A stretch of 64,000 nt of DNA from Henriciella sp. (GTDB lineage Bacteria > Pseudomonadota > Alphaproteobacteria > Caulobacterales > Hyphomonadaceae). Positions 40,385 through 49,116 of this stretch are shown piece by piece; the first letter of the stretch is position 1, and each line of letters opens with the position of its first letter. The stretch covers positions 62,001-126,000 of the forward strand of contig JAEPOM010000004.1 of assembly GCA_017642885.1 (NCBI GenBank). The letters run 5' to 3'. The position numbers and the translations under genes are program-made. The notes beneath the pieces are model-generated. The model did not search any database and was not told the DNA's origin. It was given only the letters and a program-made list of their open reading frames with translations.

Positions 40385-41607
40385 GCCGACCTGACTATCG
40401 CGCCCGAATTGCCCGCTTAAATCCGGCCCTCAATGCGTTCGTTGATCTGACGAACGAGCCTTCCAGAGACGGTCTCGCCTGGGCGGCGAAATCCAATATC
40501 GCAGTGAGCGGTCTTCCGTTGACCGCGGGGTGTGAAGCGTATCGGGAGCGTATTGCAGTTTCAGATGCGCCGGTGATCGAACGGATCCGAAATTCGGGTG
40601 GTTCGGTGCTCGGCACCGTGAACATGCATGAAGGCGCTCTAGGTGCGACGACGGACAATGAAGCCTATGGCCGCACGCTCAATCCCTGGAGCGCTGATCT
40701 AACGCCCGGGGGCTCCTCAGGAGGGTCAGGTGCGGCAGTCGCCGCTGGGGTGTGCGATGTCGCGCTTGGAACTGATACTATGGGCAGTGTCCGTATCCCC
40801 GCCGCTTATTGCGGCGTGCAAGGGCACAAACCTACGACCGGGTTGGTCCCGGATGAGGGTGTTGTTCCGCTCTCGACGACGCTCGATCATGTCGGACCGC
40901 TCGCTCGAGATGTCGCGACGCTTTGGCGGGCGATGCATGTACTGGCAGATTGGGGTGAGGTCGTGCCTCTGGAGCCGGCGCAGTTCGATGGCTTGCGCAT
41001 TGGTGTTTGGGACGGAGCCGGGGCGGTAGATCTGACGCCCGCAGTGGAGCAAGGTTTCACTCGTATTATTAGCGAGCTAAAGGCGCTCGGCGCGAAAACA
41101 GCAACGTTTCAGCCGCCAATCTATGATTACTCTCGCTCCCGCCGCGCAGGACTGCTCATTTCTGAGGTAGAAGGTGCGAAAGAGCATCATGTAACCGCGA
41201 CGGGTCCGCGCCCGGATGGGTTAAGCGATACGTTCTATTCGCTGCTCCATTGGGGCGCGCGCCAGTCCGACGAGAAAGTTCAAGCCGCGTATGATCACAT
41301 TACTGACGTGAAGGACGCAGCATCAGCGGTCTGGGACACGTTTGATTTCATCATCGCGCCGACCGCGCCTCAAGAGGCGTTCGCGTTCACCGAAGATGTT
41401 CCGGCTAATCAGGCTGATTTCACAGCCTGGGCCGACTTTGCGCGACTACCCGCGACCGCAATATACAGCGGGTTAAGCCAGGATGGACGTCCCCTTTCCG
41501 TTCAAGTCATCGGACCAGAAGGCGAGGATCGCGAAACACTGCGTGTCGCCGTGGCGCTTGAAAGCGTCTTTGGGAGGCCTTCTTTGCCGCCCGGCTTTGA
41601 TTGGTGA
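40381..41607 (+). CDS. Amidase signature family hydrolase
   Basis: This 408-residue enzyme hydrolyses an amide with a Ser-Ser-Lys triad. The Lys lies in WAAKSNIAVSGLPLTAG near residue 36, and the glycine-rich serine motif in LTPGGSSGGSGAAVAAGVCDV near 110 (first 20 residues LTPGGSSGGSGAAVAAGVCD); DTMGSVRIPAAYCGVQGHKP carries the nucleophile Ser. The ATG at 40381 overlaps the PaaK-like stop (ATGA). It is the last gene of the plus-strand unit and its stop abuts that of the convergent enoyl-CoA hydratase gene. Confidence 0.9.
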   Translation: MSRPDYRARIARLNPALNAFVDLTNEPSRDGLAWAAKSNIAVSGLPLTAGCEAYRERIAVSDAPVIERIRNSGGSVLGTVNMHEGALGATTDNEAYGRTLNPWSADLTPGGSSGGSGAAVAAGVCDVALGTDTMGSVRIPAAYCGVQGHKPTTGLVPDEGVVPLSTTLDHVGPLARDVATLWRAMHVLADWGEVVPLEPAQFDGLRIGVWDGAGAVDLTPAVEQGFTRIISELKALGAKTATFQPPIYDYSRSRRAGLLISEVEGAKEHHVTATGPRPDGLSDTFYSLLHWGARQSDEKVQAAYDHITDVKDAASAVWDTFDFIIAPTAPQEAFAFTEDVPANQADFTAWADFARLPATAIYSGLSQDGRPLSVQVIGPEGEDRETLRVAVALESVFGRPSLPPGFDW

Positions 41608-42390
41608 CTATTTGAACGTGAAGTTTGGCGGGCGTTTCTCAAGGAAAGCCCGATAACCGTCTTTGAAGTCCTGATTAGAGAACCCCTCAAGGAACAGGTT
41701 TGCTGCGCCAGGATCTGAGTCCGCCCAGCCGTCTTGAAGACCCTTGATCATGCTTTTCGTAGCGCGCGTGGACCATTGAGAGATTGCGCCGATTTGTTCT
41801 GCAAACAAACGCGCTTCGCTCAGGGCCTCTCCTTTGGCCGACAAGCGATCGATGAGCTTCATCGACTTGGCTTCTTCCGAAGGAAAAATGCGCCCGGTGA
41901 AGAGAATATCCTTCGTTGCGCCTGGCCCAATCGCTTGTAAGAGGCGTCTGGTATCACCAGCGGGATAGACGAGACCGAGTTTGCCGGGTGTGACACCAAA
42001 CTTGCTGCCCGCGCTTGCAACGCGAAGATCACAGGCCATAGCGAGGCTGACCCCGCCGCCAACGCAGGCGCCTTCAATCGCGGCGATGGTCGGCTTTGGG
42101 CAAGTTTCCACCGCCTCTAGGGCTGCCGCAATCGTATCTCCCGACGCTTTGGCACTCTCACGAGTGGCGTAGATTTCCTCGAACTCGGATATATCGGCGC
42201 CAGCTGCAAAAGCGCCTGCGTCACCGCCATGGATGATCAGGACTATCACGTCTGGATCATTCGTCGCGTCCATCACCAGCTGCGGGATTTGCGCCCACAT
42301 ATCAACGGACAGAGCATTTCGTTTTTCCGGCTTGTTCAGAACGATCTCACCTAATGGCGATTTGACGTCCAGGCGTATGGATTGGGTCAA
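41608..42390 (-). CDS. Enoyl-CoA hydratase/isomerase family protein
   Basis: The 260-residue crotonase-fold protein shows LNKPEKRNALSVDMWAQIP, the oxyanion-hole motif GAFAAGADISEF near residue 62, and GACVGGGVSLAMACDLRVAS near 110. It could hydrate, isomerise or cleave a CoA ester; the catalytic Glu position after ACDLRVASAGSKFGVTPGKLG is not conserved in the usual way. It starts with TTG overlapping the stop of the aldehyde dehydrogenase gene (TTGA), with GAGGA a few bases upstream. It is the last gene of the minus-strand unit from 46074. Confidence 0.88.
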   Translation of the reverse strand: MTQSIRLDVKSPLGEIVLNKPEKRNALSVDMWAQIPQLVMDATNDPDVIVLIIHGGDAGAFAAGADISEFEEIYATRESAKASGDTIAAALEAVETCPKPTIAAIEGACVGGGVSLAMACDLRVASAGSKFGVTPGKLGLVYPAGDTRRLLQAIGPGATKDILFTGRIFPSEEAKSMKLIDRLSAKGEALSEARLFAEQIGAISQWSTRATKSMIKGLQDGWADSDPGAANLFLEGFSNQDFKDGYRAFLEKRPPNFTFK

Positions 42391-43808
42391 GGGGCGTCCT
42401 CAGCAAACGCTCCGATCGGAGCAGGTGTGCCTGTATTGGCAATTAAGGCCTTACGACGCAAGAAGCGTTGAAATCCGGCAGGACCCATCCGGCTGCCGCC
42501 CATGCCTGAAAGCTTGAAGCTGTGCTTTTCGGCTTCGTGGAATAGCGCGGTTAGCGCGGCATCATTGAGAGATACGCCGCCCGCCTCGATTTGCCGGCCG
42601 ACGTGCTCGGCTTCTTCCAGCGTGCCTGCAAAGACCGCAGCTGACAGGCCGAACTCAGTATCGTTGGCGAGTTGAATTGCCTCATCCACCGTATCGAATG
42701 CCATCACGGGCAGGATGGGTCCGAAAGTTTCTTCTCGCATGACAAGCATGTCGTGCGTGACATCTGTCAGCACGGTTGGCTTCAGCCATCGTCCGCCGCC
42801 ATGCGTTTCCACTTGTCCGCCGGTTAAAGCGCGCGCGCCTTTGGCGACTGCATCATCGATATGACGCTGGAGGATATCTGCTTGATCCGCAAATATGATC
42901 GGACCGATCTCGCCAGCCCCGATGTCTGGCCAGTTCAGCCGAACGGCCTTTGCTTTTTCGACGAGCTTTTTGAGGAAAGCGTCATGGATTGATTTGGCCA
43001 CATAAATGCGTTCGATCGACTGACAGGCCTGACCCGTGGAGAGCACTGAACCCCGCAGCGCTGCATCACTCGCCAATTCGATATCAGCCGTATCGAGTAT
43101 GATGAGCGGGTCCTTGCCACCAAGCTCCAGGAACGCCGGAATCATATTGCCTGCGGCGGCGGCGGCAACTTTACGGCCGGTCGCGACAGAGCCGGTGAAA
43201 CAGATAGCGTCGACATGATCGATCAGGTCGCTACCGGTGGCCCCAGCACCTTGAACGAATGTGAGCACGTCTTTCAGCCCAGCATCTTCGATGGCGGCTT
43301 GCAGGGGCTCGACAAATCGCGGGGTGACCTCGGACGCTTTGATCATCACCGTACACCCTGCAAGGAGCGCCGGTATCGTGTCGATCATGCTCAGGGTCAG
43401 CGGGAAGTTCCACGGGCTGATCACGCCGACGAGTGAATAGGGAACGAATTGCGGAGCATGACGAATGGCGGGGTTCATCCGACCCTCCGTCCAGCCATCC
43501 GGCAAGAGGTGAGGGGACTGCGCGATCCAGCCCCGGATCGCGCCAATGGCGCCATCTACCTCCCGCCCGGCAATCTTCCTGCGCCCCGTGTCCACGCAAA
43601 GGCGCTCAGCGATGGCATTACGGTGCTGACCGATCACGTCGGCAAGTTTGGTGAGTCGTGCGATCCGACCCTCGAGGCCAAGCTTTTGCCAATCCTGACC
43701 CGCGGCGCGTAACCGATTGGTCGCGCGCTCGATGTCATCGCGAGACGCCGCAGCAAAGGAATAGTCGAGCTGACCCGTGCGTGGGTCGCGAGCTTGCAGC
43801 ATGGTCAT
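42387..43808 (-). CDS. Aldehyde dehydrogenase, NAD(P)+-dependent
   Basis: The 473 residues show the family order: VGVISPWNFPLTLSM and MIKASEVTP for coenzyme binding, FTGSVATGRKVAAAAAG, the general-base Glu in AFLELGGKDPLII, and the catalytic Cys in STGQACQSIERIYV near residue 275, then EETFGPILPVMAF. The sequence resembles the coniferyl-aldehyde/betaine type, but the aldehyde substrate is unknown. It is placed between the FAD oxidase and the enoyl-CoA hydratase, both joined by ATGA/TTGA overlaps. Confidence 0.92.
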   Translation of the reverse strand: MTMLQARDPRTGQLDYSFAAASRDDIERATNRLRAAGQDWQKLGLEGRIARLTKLADVIGQHRNAIAERLCVDTGRRKIAGREVDGAIGAIRGWIAQSPHLLPDGWTEGRMNPAIRHAPQFVPYSLVGVISPWNFPLTLSMIDTIPALLAGCTVMIKASEVTPRFVEPLQAAIEDAGLKDVLTFVQGAGATGSDLIDHVDAICFTGSVATGRKVAAAAAGNMIPAFLELGGKDPLIILDTADIELASDAALRGSVLSTGQACQSIERIYVAKSIHDAFLKKLVEKAKAVRLNWPDIGAGEIGPIIFADQADILQRHIDDAVAKGARALTGGQVETHGGGRWLKPTVLTDVTHDMLVMREETFGPILPVMAFDTVDEAIQLANDTEFGLSAAVFAGTLEEAEHVGRQIEAGGVSLNDAALTALFHEAEKHSFKLSGMGGSRMGPAGFQRFLRRKALIANTGTPAPIGAFAEDAP

Positions 43809-45397
43809 TCTGGATTGAACCCAAGCGCGCCTGGATTGACGATACCTTTTTCGTCGACGGCGGACTTGATGGCTTCAAGCAGCGCCCATGTCGCGTCGTC
43901 CCGGTGCTCGCGGTAAGGATACGTACGTCCGATCTGAAAGTGTGCCCCGGCATGCCTGGTGAACACATCGAGGACGATCTGGCGGGCCTTCTTGACCACG
44001 TCCGTCGCCGCTGGATTGGTTTGGTGCCGCTTGATCTTCTTCATCCATTCTTCGCCAACTGTGTGTTCGTGGATGGGCCAGATCTCTTCAGGCCAGATGA
44101 ATACAGGCTCGATCAGAAAGCCCGTCGTGCCGAGGCTAGTGATGAGGTATCCAGTAAGGATGTCGTGCTCATCAAGCTCGTCGCGAATGGCTTCGAAACC
44201 GGCTTCGATCTCGGCCCAGGTTTTAGCACCCTCTGATGTCGGTACGATGCCGTGTATGGGCACCCACCGTTCGCCTTGAGGACCAAGGATATTGTTCATC
44301 GGACCGAACGGATTGGCACGAATGATCTTCGGAATGGAGTTCTCAATCTCCTTCCCACCGAGACCCTTGGCGATTTGCTTGAGTACCTGAATATCTTCCT
44401 TCACGCCCGTGGCAGAGCGCCCCTCGACGCAGATGTGAAGTGAGTAATCGACCTTGTCCATGAAACCGCGACCAGCCAACGCGACTTTTGCCCCTTCGCG
44501 GAGCCCCTTGAGGAGGGAGCCCTGGCCACGGATGACATTACTCAACGCCTTGGCATCAGAGACCAGGCTGGCGCGAGCCAGACGTACTTTTGTCAGGTTC
44601 GGGTCAAATCCGAAAATCTCGCAAGCAATATCCTCGCGCATCATCTGCGCCATTGCCTCAGCGCAGGCATCGCGCGATTCAAACTCGAAACTCGCTGTCT
44701 CTTCAGCTTTTGGTAGTGGGATCAGGCGGAAGGTGATTTCGGCCTTGTAGCCGAGCGTTCCCGCATCACCGCAAAACAGGCCCGTCAGGTCTGGACCGTA
44801 ATGACGCCAGAAGGGTTTGCCATTCTGGGTGCCTGCCGTTCCCGTGCGGACCAGCGTGCCGTCCGCCAGAACGACTGCGATGGAGAGGACGCTGTCACCC
44901 GTCGTGCCGTATTTCCCGGCTCCGAAAAACGCATTATTCTGGGAAAGACCACCGCCAATCGTCGAGCCAATACCCGAGAGAGGGCCCCAGAACGGAGTGC
45001 GGACATTGTGAGGCTTCAGCGCCTCGAATAGCTGGGCCCAGGTCACGCCAGCCTGGACGGTCACATACATGTCCTCGGTGTTGATCTCGACGATCTCTGC
45101 AAGCTTCGACATGTCGAGAATGCCGACATTCTCGCGATCTGGCGTGTAGCCTTTTGTGTACGAATAACCGCCGCCTCGAGGATTGAGAGAGATCTCGCGT
45201 TCATGCGCGGCGCGCACTGTGGCCTGGAGCTGTTCGATCGAGTTCGGGCTGGCGACGAATTCAGCCGTATCGCCTTTATGCCAGATGTCCTGGCTCATGA
45301 ATTCGCGGTCAACAGCGTCATCGCTGAGGCCGGCTTCACCGAGCTGTTGTTTCAGAACCCCGGAAAGGCCGGAGGCGGTTTTGAGATCGTCAGGCAT
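43805..45397 (-). CDS. FAD-linked oxidase (GlcD/vanillyl-alcohol-oxidase superfamily)
   Basis: The 530-residue protein has an N-terminal PCMH-type FAD-binding domain (FVASPNSIEQLQATVRAAHE, LNPRGGGYSYTKGYTP, VTVQAGVTWAQLFEAL, FWGPLSGIGSTIGGGLSQNN) and a long C-terminal substrate domain ending in the family-like ALLEAIKSAVDEKGIVNPGAL. Members oxidise hydroxy acids or phenolic alcohols and pass electrons to cytochrome or quinone; the neighbouring membrane protein could be the acceptor (inference). Which subgroup it belongs to cannot be fixed by eye. Confidence 0.88.
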   Translation of the reverse strand: MPDDLKTASGLSGVLKQQLGEAGLSDDAVDREFMSQDIWHKGDTAEFVASPNSIEQLQATVRAAHEREISLNPRGGGYSYTKGYTPDRENVGILDMSKLAEIVEINTEDMYVTVQAGVTWAQLFEALKPHNVRTPFWGPLSGIGSTIGGGLSQNNAFFGAGKYGTTGDSVLSIAVVLADGTLVRTGTAGTQNGKPFWRHYGPDLTGLFCGDAGTLGYKAEITFRLIPLPKAEETASFEFESRDACAEAMAQMMREDIACEIFGFDPNLTKVRLARASLVSDAKALSNVIRGQGSLLKGLREGAKVALAGRGFMDKVDYSLHICVEGRSATGVKEDIQVLKQIAKGLGGKEIENSIPKIIRANPFGPMNNILGPQGERWVPIHGIVPTSEGAKTWAEIEAGFEAIRDELDEHDILTGYLITSLGTTGFLIEPVFIWPEEIWPIHEHTVGEEWMKKIKRHQTNPAATDVVKKARQIVLDVFTRHAGAHFQIGRTYPYREHRDDATWALLEAIKSAVDEKGIVNPGALGFNPE

Positions 45398-45411
45398 GAG
45401 TCGAGAGTCTC

Positions 45412-46074
45412 CTAGAAAGTGGTCGGCGTCCAGAGGCCGAGAAAAGCAGCAATGATGAGCAGGGCCCAGATGCCGGTGACGAGTGGCCGCGCGCGATTAA
45501 GCGTCTGGGCAAGATTGCTTGAAGCCGCTTCCGCATCAGGACCGTTCAACCCCATCAGAGCCGGTCCGAGCGGTTTCAAAACTGAGCGAATGAAAAGACC
45601 CAACAGAATGCAGCAGATAAAGGCGAGCAGTTTTAGCGCGATGAATAGCGGTAGCGGTGTTACGCCCATGAGGCCAGCGATTGCCCAGCCACCCAGGCCA
45701 AGCACAAGCGCCCAGCGAATTGCCAGGTCAAGCTTCCTTAGCTTGTCCGAGGCCGCTCCATGTTTGAGGTGAAGATGCCAGGCGAGTGAGAGCCAGAGCA
45801 ATGCGGCGACGCCAACAGCTGCAACCACCGGCCATCCGAAGGTCACCCAGCCTTTGCTTTCAGCGAGCGCGAGCCCGGTCGGTACGGTCAGGATCAACGC
45901 CGTGCGAGGGGCCATATCGACATCGCCGACAATCTTGGCGGCCATCAGGCGGCGATCAGGACTGACATCCGGTTGGGTCAGGAAGCGGCTCGTATAGAAC
46001 GCGCCAAGGTCGCCGCCTAGCCAATAGACGAATACCAGCACATGCATGAGCGCGAATAGGGCCTGATCGACCAA
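45412..46074 (-). CDS. Polytopic inner-membrane protein, unknown
   Basis: I recognise no certain family; the opening LFALMHVLVFVYWLGGDLGAF resembles small CopD- or DUF2269-type membrane proteins. The 220 residues have about six hydrophobic segments (HVLVFVYWLGG, TALILTVPTGLALA, WPVVAAVGVAALLWLSLAW, WALVLGLGGWAIAGLMGV, LFIALKLLAFICCILLGLFI, ALLIIAAFLGLW). I place the start at a TTG (46074) five bases after a perfect AAGGAGG site; an upstream in-frame extension to 46170 would run through the operator. It heads the minus-strand unit with the FAD oxidase, so a role as electron acceptor or transporter is possible. Confidence 0.72.
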   Translation of the reverse strand: MVDQALFALMHVLVFVYWLGGDLGAFYTSRFLTQPDVSPDRRLMAAKIVGDVDMAPRTALILTVPTGLALAESKGWVTFGWPVVAAVGVAALLWLSLAWHLHLKHGAASDKLRKLDLAIRWALVLGLGGWAIAGLMGVTPLPLFIALKLLAFICCILLGLFIRSVLKPLGPALMGLNGPDAEAASSNLAQTLNRARPLVTGIWALLIIAAFLGLWTPTTF

Positions 46075-46092
46075 CTCATCCTCCTTCGATTT

Positions 46093-46110
46093 AAAAGATA
46101 TATCATTTAA
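46093..46110 (-). promoter_or_regulatory. Set A operator, site 2
   Basis: AAAAGATATATCATTTAA with the core GATATATC at 46097-46104. It lies between the stop of GntR 2 and the start of the membrane-protein gene, about 20 bases before the latter's ribosome-binding site, so it would control the membrane protein/FAD oxidase/ALDH/enoyl-CoA hydratase unit. Confidence 0.75.
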
Positions 46111-46135
46111 ATCGCTGGTGGCGAGGGGCAGATTG

Positions 46136-46936
46136 TCACTTTTCGGTGGTCCAGTCGGTTTCGGCCGCATTACTGCGGTTGAGGCGCATGTGGTATTCGA
46201 ACCGATCAGCCCGATAATGGGCCGTGATATCCTGTACCGGGCGGCCAGACGCGTCCCTCATGATGCGATGAATTCGCAGCAGCGGCGATCCAGGCGCAAC
46301 GCCCAGATTTTCGGCTACGGCGGGTTCGGCTGAGGTTGCCGTGATTGTCTGCTCGGCCTCAACCGGGGCGTGCCCAGCCTGCTCGAGCAATTTGATCAAA
46401 GACTCCGTCGCGAGCTGCGCTTCGTCATAACCGTCAGCAACGTCATAAGGAATGTAGGTCACCAAGTATGAAAATGGTTCGCCGTCCAAGCGGCGCAGGC
46501 GAACGATGCGCTGAACGCTGGTGACTTTACTCCGTAGCTCTAACGCTTCGGCGATGGCCGGGCTGGCAGTGCCTACCGTGCAATCGAGCAGTTGAACTTC
46601 AGTTTCAACGCCCATCCGCGTGAGGCCGTCAATCATGGTCTCGAAGCTGCCTTTGACGGTCGGCGCTGCGACATCATAGATGACGACTGTTCCGATGCCG
46701 CGCTGCCGACGGACCAAACCCGCCACGGCAAGCTCGTTCATCGCGCGTTTGACTGTAATGCGAGAAACACCAAGCGCCTGAGTAAGCTCTTGTTCGGCCG
46801 GCAAGCGATCGTTCAGCGCCAGCGTTCCGTCCATGATTTTGGCGCGCAACAGATCATAGATCTGTTGGTACAATGGAACGTTGGCGGATTCGTCAATGTC
46901 CGCGGTTGTGAAAGTCATGTCGGCGCTATCTGGCAT
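46136..46936 (-). CDS. GntR-family regulator, HutC/FarR (UTRA) type, number 2
   Basis: Of 266 residues, the winged helix-turn-helix is near the N-terminus (VPLYQQIYDLLRAKIMDGTL, RLPAEQELTQALGVSRITVK, GLVRRQRGIGTVVIYD). The UTRA domain covers the rest (VQRIVRLRRLDGEPFSYLVT, EQTITATSAEPAVAENLGVA, GSPLLRIHRIMRDASGRPVQ). Set A operators lie on both sides of this gene (46093 and 47068), which suggests that it binds set A and controls its own synthesis. It is distinct in sequence from GntR 1 at 34276. Confidence 0.92.
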   Translation of the reverse strand: MPDSADMTFTTADIDESANVPLYQQIYDLLRAKIMDGTLALNDRLPAEQELTQALGVSRITVKRAMNELAVAGLVRRQRGIGTVVIYDVAAPTVKGSFETMIDGLTRMGVETEVQLLDCTVGTASPAIAEALELRSKVTSVQRIVRLRRLDGEPFSYLVTYIPYDVADGYDEAQLATESLIKLLEQAGHAPVEAEQTITATSAEPAVAENLGVAPGSPLLRIHRIMRDASGRPVQDITAHYRADRFEYHMRLNRSNAAETDWTTEK

Positions 46937-47067
46937 AATCGTGTTCCGTACTCGCTGCGGCCTAGCTTTATCGCGCCTGTCGCGTTTGGCAAAGCAAGGA
47001 AGATGCCTCCCAACGCGGAGGGCGTCTGTGACCGTTTGTCTGTTTGCTGAACACTGGCATAAATCTA

Positions 47068-47085
47068 TAAAGATATATCAAATGA
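47068..47085 (+). promoter_or_regulatory. Set A operator, site 3
   Basis: TAAAGATATATCAAATGA with the core GATATATC at 47072-47079. It lies in the divergent gap between GntR 2 (start 46936) and the DUF1838-like lipoprotein gene (start 47101), only 12 bases before the latter's ribosome-binding site. Shared control of both is likely. Confidence 0.75.
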
Positions 47086-47100
47086 ATTATGGAGGATTCG

Positions 47101-47934
47101 ATGATCCGGAATATCGCTCTAGCCGCAGTTTCTGTAGTCGCGCTAGCCGCATGTGCCAGCACAGTCGGGGGTACTCCGGCGGTTCAATCGGAAAGCGCAG
47201 AACCTGATGTCCTCACGGCCTGGGTCGATGCGAGGGCAGGGACTGGGGCGCCTGTGCACTGGGTCTCAGAAGGCCGAATCTACGCATATCCATCAGGCGA
47301 GAAACTGTTCGGGATGATCGGTTTTGACAGCTCAACGGTCATCTGGCCGGAGGATCCCAGTGAAAAAGTCATCCATCTCACGCGCAAGACGTTCGCCTAT
47401 ACGGATGCCGAAACGGGCGAAGTGATAACCGAGTATAATGGCCAGACAGTCGAGCCGATTGCCTATCCATACCAGATGATCGAATACCGCTATGAAAACG
47501 GGCGCATTTACGGTGATGTCACTCAGGGGACGGGCGACCGGGTCCAGAAGATCATATCAGAGGACGGGATTGCGGCGCGTCAAATCGGCGATACCTGGGC
47601 GTTCACCGCGGCGGTTTTTCTAGACTTCCCGCTACCTACTGGGGCGCAGTGTCAGGCTTGGGAAAACTACGACTTTTTCATCAATCCTGAGGGCAGCGTT
47701 GAAGAACCTCACCAGATGAGCTGGCAGCGCTATGGCGCGCTTCCAGCCTGGGCGGGTGGCGAACAGGCGATCTATCACTTGCTGTCACACCGCGTGGAGT
47801 CTCAGGATGAGTTCCCCGTGCAACTGCTGGACTGGGCGCGTGAAACCAAGCCGCAATGGCTCACCCCTCCAGCCGACTTGGCTGAAATCAAGGCTATCCA
47901 AGAGGGCGACGCGGCAACAGGCTTCAGCGGCTAG
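47101..47934 (+). CDS. DUF1838-like lipoprotein
   Basis: The 277-residue protein begins with a lipoprotein signal (VVALAAC, lipid Cys about 18) and then follows the DUF1838 pattern: LTAWVDARAGTGAPVHWVSE, GRIYAYPSGEKLFGMIGFDS, LTRKTFAYTDAETGEVITEY, and a long beta-rich remainder. DUF1838 members have no known function but occur with sterol and aromatic catabolism genes. The ATG at 47101 lies five bases after GGAGG; an ATG four codons earlier lacks a proper site. Exported to the cell envelope, it may act on the substrate before uptake (inference). Confidence 0.78.
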   Translation: MIRNIALAAVSVVALAACASTVGGTPAVQSESAEPDVLTAWVDARAGTGAPVHWVSEGRIYAYPSGEKLFGMIGFDSSTVIWPEDPSEKVIHLTRKTFAYTDAETGEVITEYNGQTVEPIAYPYQMIEYRYENGRIYGDVTQGTGDRVQKIISEDGIAARQIGDTWAFTAAVFLDFPLPTGAQCQAWENYDFFINPEGSVEEPHQMSWQRYGALPAWAGGEQAIYHLLSHRVESQDEFPVQLLDWARETKPQWLTPPADLAEIKAIQEGDAATGFSG

Positions 47935-48686
47935 CCGACCGTTGGGTGGTCGAGCTCAATCAGTTCGTACCAGGTGGCCATATAGCCGCCGACACCGCCT
48001 TGAACAAAAATGAAATCATCTTTGGTGACCCACATGTCGTAGGATGGGTGTTGCGTCCCACCCATGCCGGGGCCTTCATCATCGACATATCGGAAATGGT
48101 AGCAGTCGAAGCTGCCGGCTTCCACAGTGACGGTTTCATCGCCGACATATTCGAGGCCGATATTCACTTCCGAAACGATTGGCGGCGTCGCTCCGCGATG
48201 ATCTGGTGATGGCAGGAAAACGCGAACATTGCGCCGCGTTGGGCCGCCGGAGCGATCGATTACACGGCACATCTGGGCGTCACCAATAATCGGGTGCGTG
48301 CCAAAACCATCAAATGGTCCATTGGTCTCTGTGCGCTGAGAGAGGCGACCGATCGACGGGCCATAGCTTTCGCATTCAATCGATCCGGATCGGTTTTCGT
48401 CGAGATTGAACTTGAACCATCCGGTACCCATGAACTCATCGCCGACGGTCAATCGAACATGGCAATCCATTGGATTGAAGTTCTCATCGGTGGAATAGAC
48501 GATATCCCGCATGACAGTTGGGTCCGGGTCATGAATCTCGCAGTGTGCCCGCACCGTCATTTTGCCATCGCTATGATGAGTGATGTTGAAAATCTCGTCT
48601 CCGCGAACCTGATCCAGCATTTCCGGCTTCTTGGATGTGTAACGGATCCGTCCGCGGACACGGCGATGCTTCATACGGTCGGTCAT
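47931..48686 (-). CDS. Unknown 251-residue beta-rich protein
   Basis: I do not recognise the family. The protein has no signal peptide and reads as a series of beta strands with many aromatic and acidic residues: KMTVRAHCEIHDPDPTVMRD, CHVRLTVGDEFMGTGWFKFN, RNVRVFLPSPDHRGATPP, NIGLEYVGDETVTVEAGSFD, then a Tyr-rich end. A lipocalin-like or DUF3108-like fold is possible. It is the last gene of a seven-gene minus-strand unit, overlaps the upstream YciI-like gene (ATGA), and converges with the DUF1838-like gene, sharing bases at the stops. Confidence 0.75.
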   Translation of the reverse strand: MTDRMKHRRVRGRIRYTSKKPEMLDQVRGDEIFNITHHSDGKMTVRAHCEIHDPDPTVMRDIVYSTDENFNPMDCHVRLTVGDEFMGTGWFKFNLDENRSGSIECESYGPSIGRLSQRTETNGPFDGFGTHPIIGDAQMCRVIDRSGGPTRRNVRVFLPSPDHRGATPPIVSEVNIGLEYVGDETVTVEAGSFDCYHFRYVDDEGPGMGGTQHPSYDMWVTKDDFIFVQGGVGGYMATWYELIELDHPTVG

Positions 48687-49105
48687 GCGTTCAGGCCCTT
48701 AGAGAGATCTGCAGCTGGGCCACCTGCTGCACGGTGGGCGATGGCTTCGGCGCTCTCCCAGATCTTGCCGCCGATATACTGACCGATTGAGTTGGAAAAC
48801 TCGTTATAGGTTATGGTCTCGTACATGCCGGACGTGATGTACGGATCGCCCGCCATCAGCGCCTTTGCGTCCTCAAGACTGTCCGCCAGGACCAGGAAGA
48901 CAGAGCCAACCAGTGCGTCGCCGCCAGGCTCACGGATGGGGCCGGCGGTGATGTATCGGGTCCAATATTTCTCAACATGATCGAGGTGGCCTTTCAAATG
49001 GGTCGCGCGCGGTGGTGCGCTATCGGGGCCGTCCCGGCAAATCACCAGAAAGCAGGTCTTCTCTAGTCGTGATACGTAGGGAGGGATTTCCGGAAGGTTG
49101 GGCAT
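48683..49105 (-). CDS. YciI-like protein
   Basis: The 140-residue protein contains the YCII-related core: FLVICRDGPDSAPPRATHLK, GHLDHVEKYWTRYITAGPI and SVFLVLADSLEDAKALMAGD, a ferredoxin-like fold with a conserved His and Asp. The family includes dehalogenating and lyase-like enzymes, but most members have unknown roles. An unusual C-terminal tail of about 35 residues follows. It is cotranscribed with the nitrilase-like gene upstream (11-base gap) and the unknown gene downstream. Confidence 0.82.
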   Translation of the reverse strand: MPNLPEIPPYVSRLEKTCFLVICRDGPDSAPPRATHLKGHLDHVEKYWTRYITAGPIREPGGDALVGSVFLVLADSLEDAKALMAGDPYITSGMYETITYNEFSNSIGQYIGGKIWESAEAIAHRAAGGPAADLSKGLNA

Positions 49106-49116
49106 GGCAAGGTCTC

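Noticed and set aside
42188-42195. GATATATC inside the enoyl-CoA hydratase gene
   Set aside because: It has the core of set A but GC-rich flanks, lies within coding DNA and is not near a start. It was not counted as an operator.
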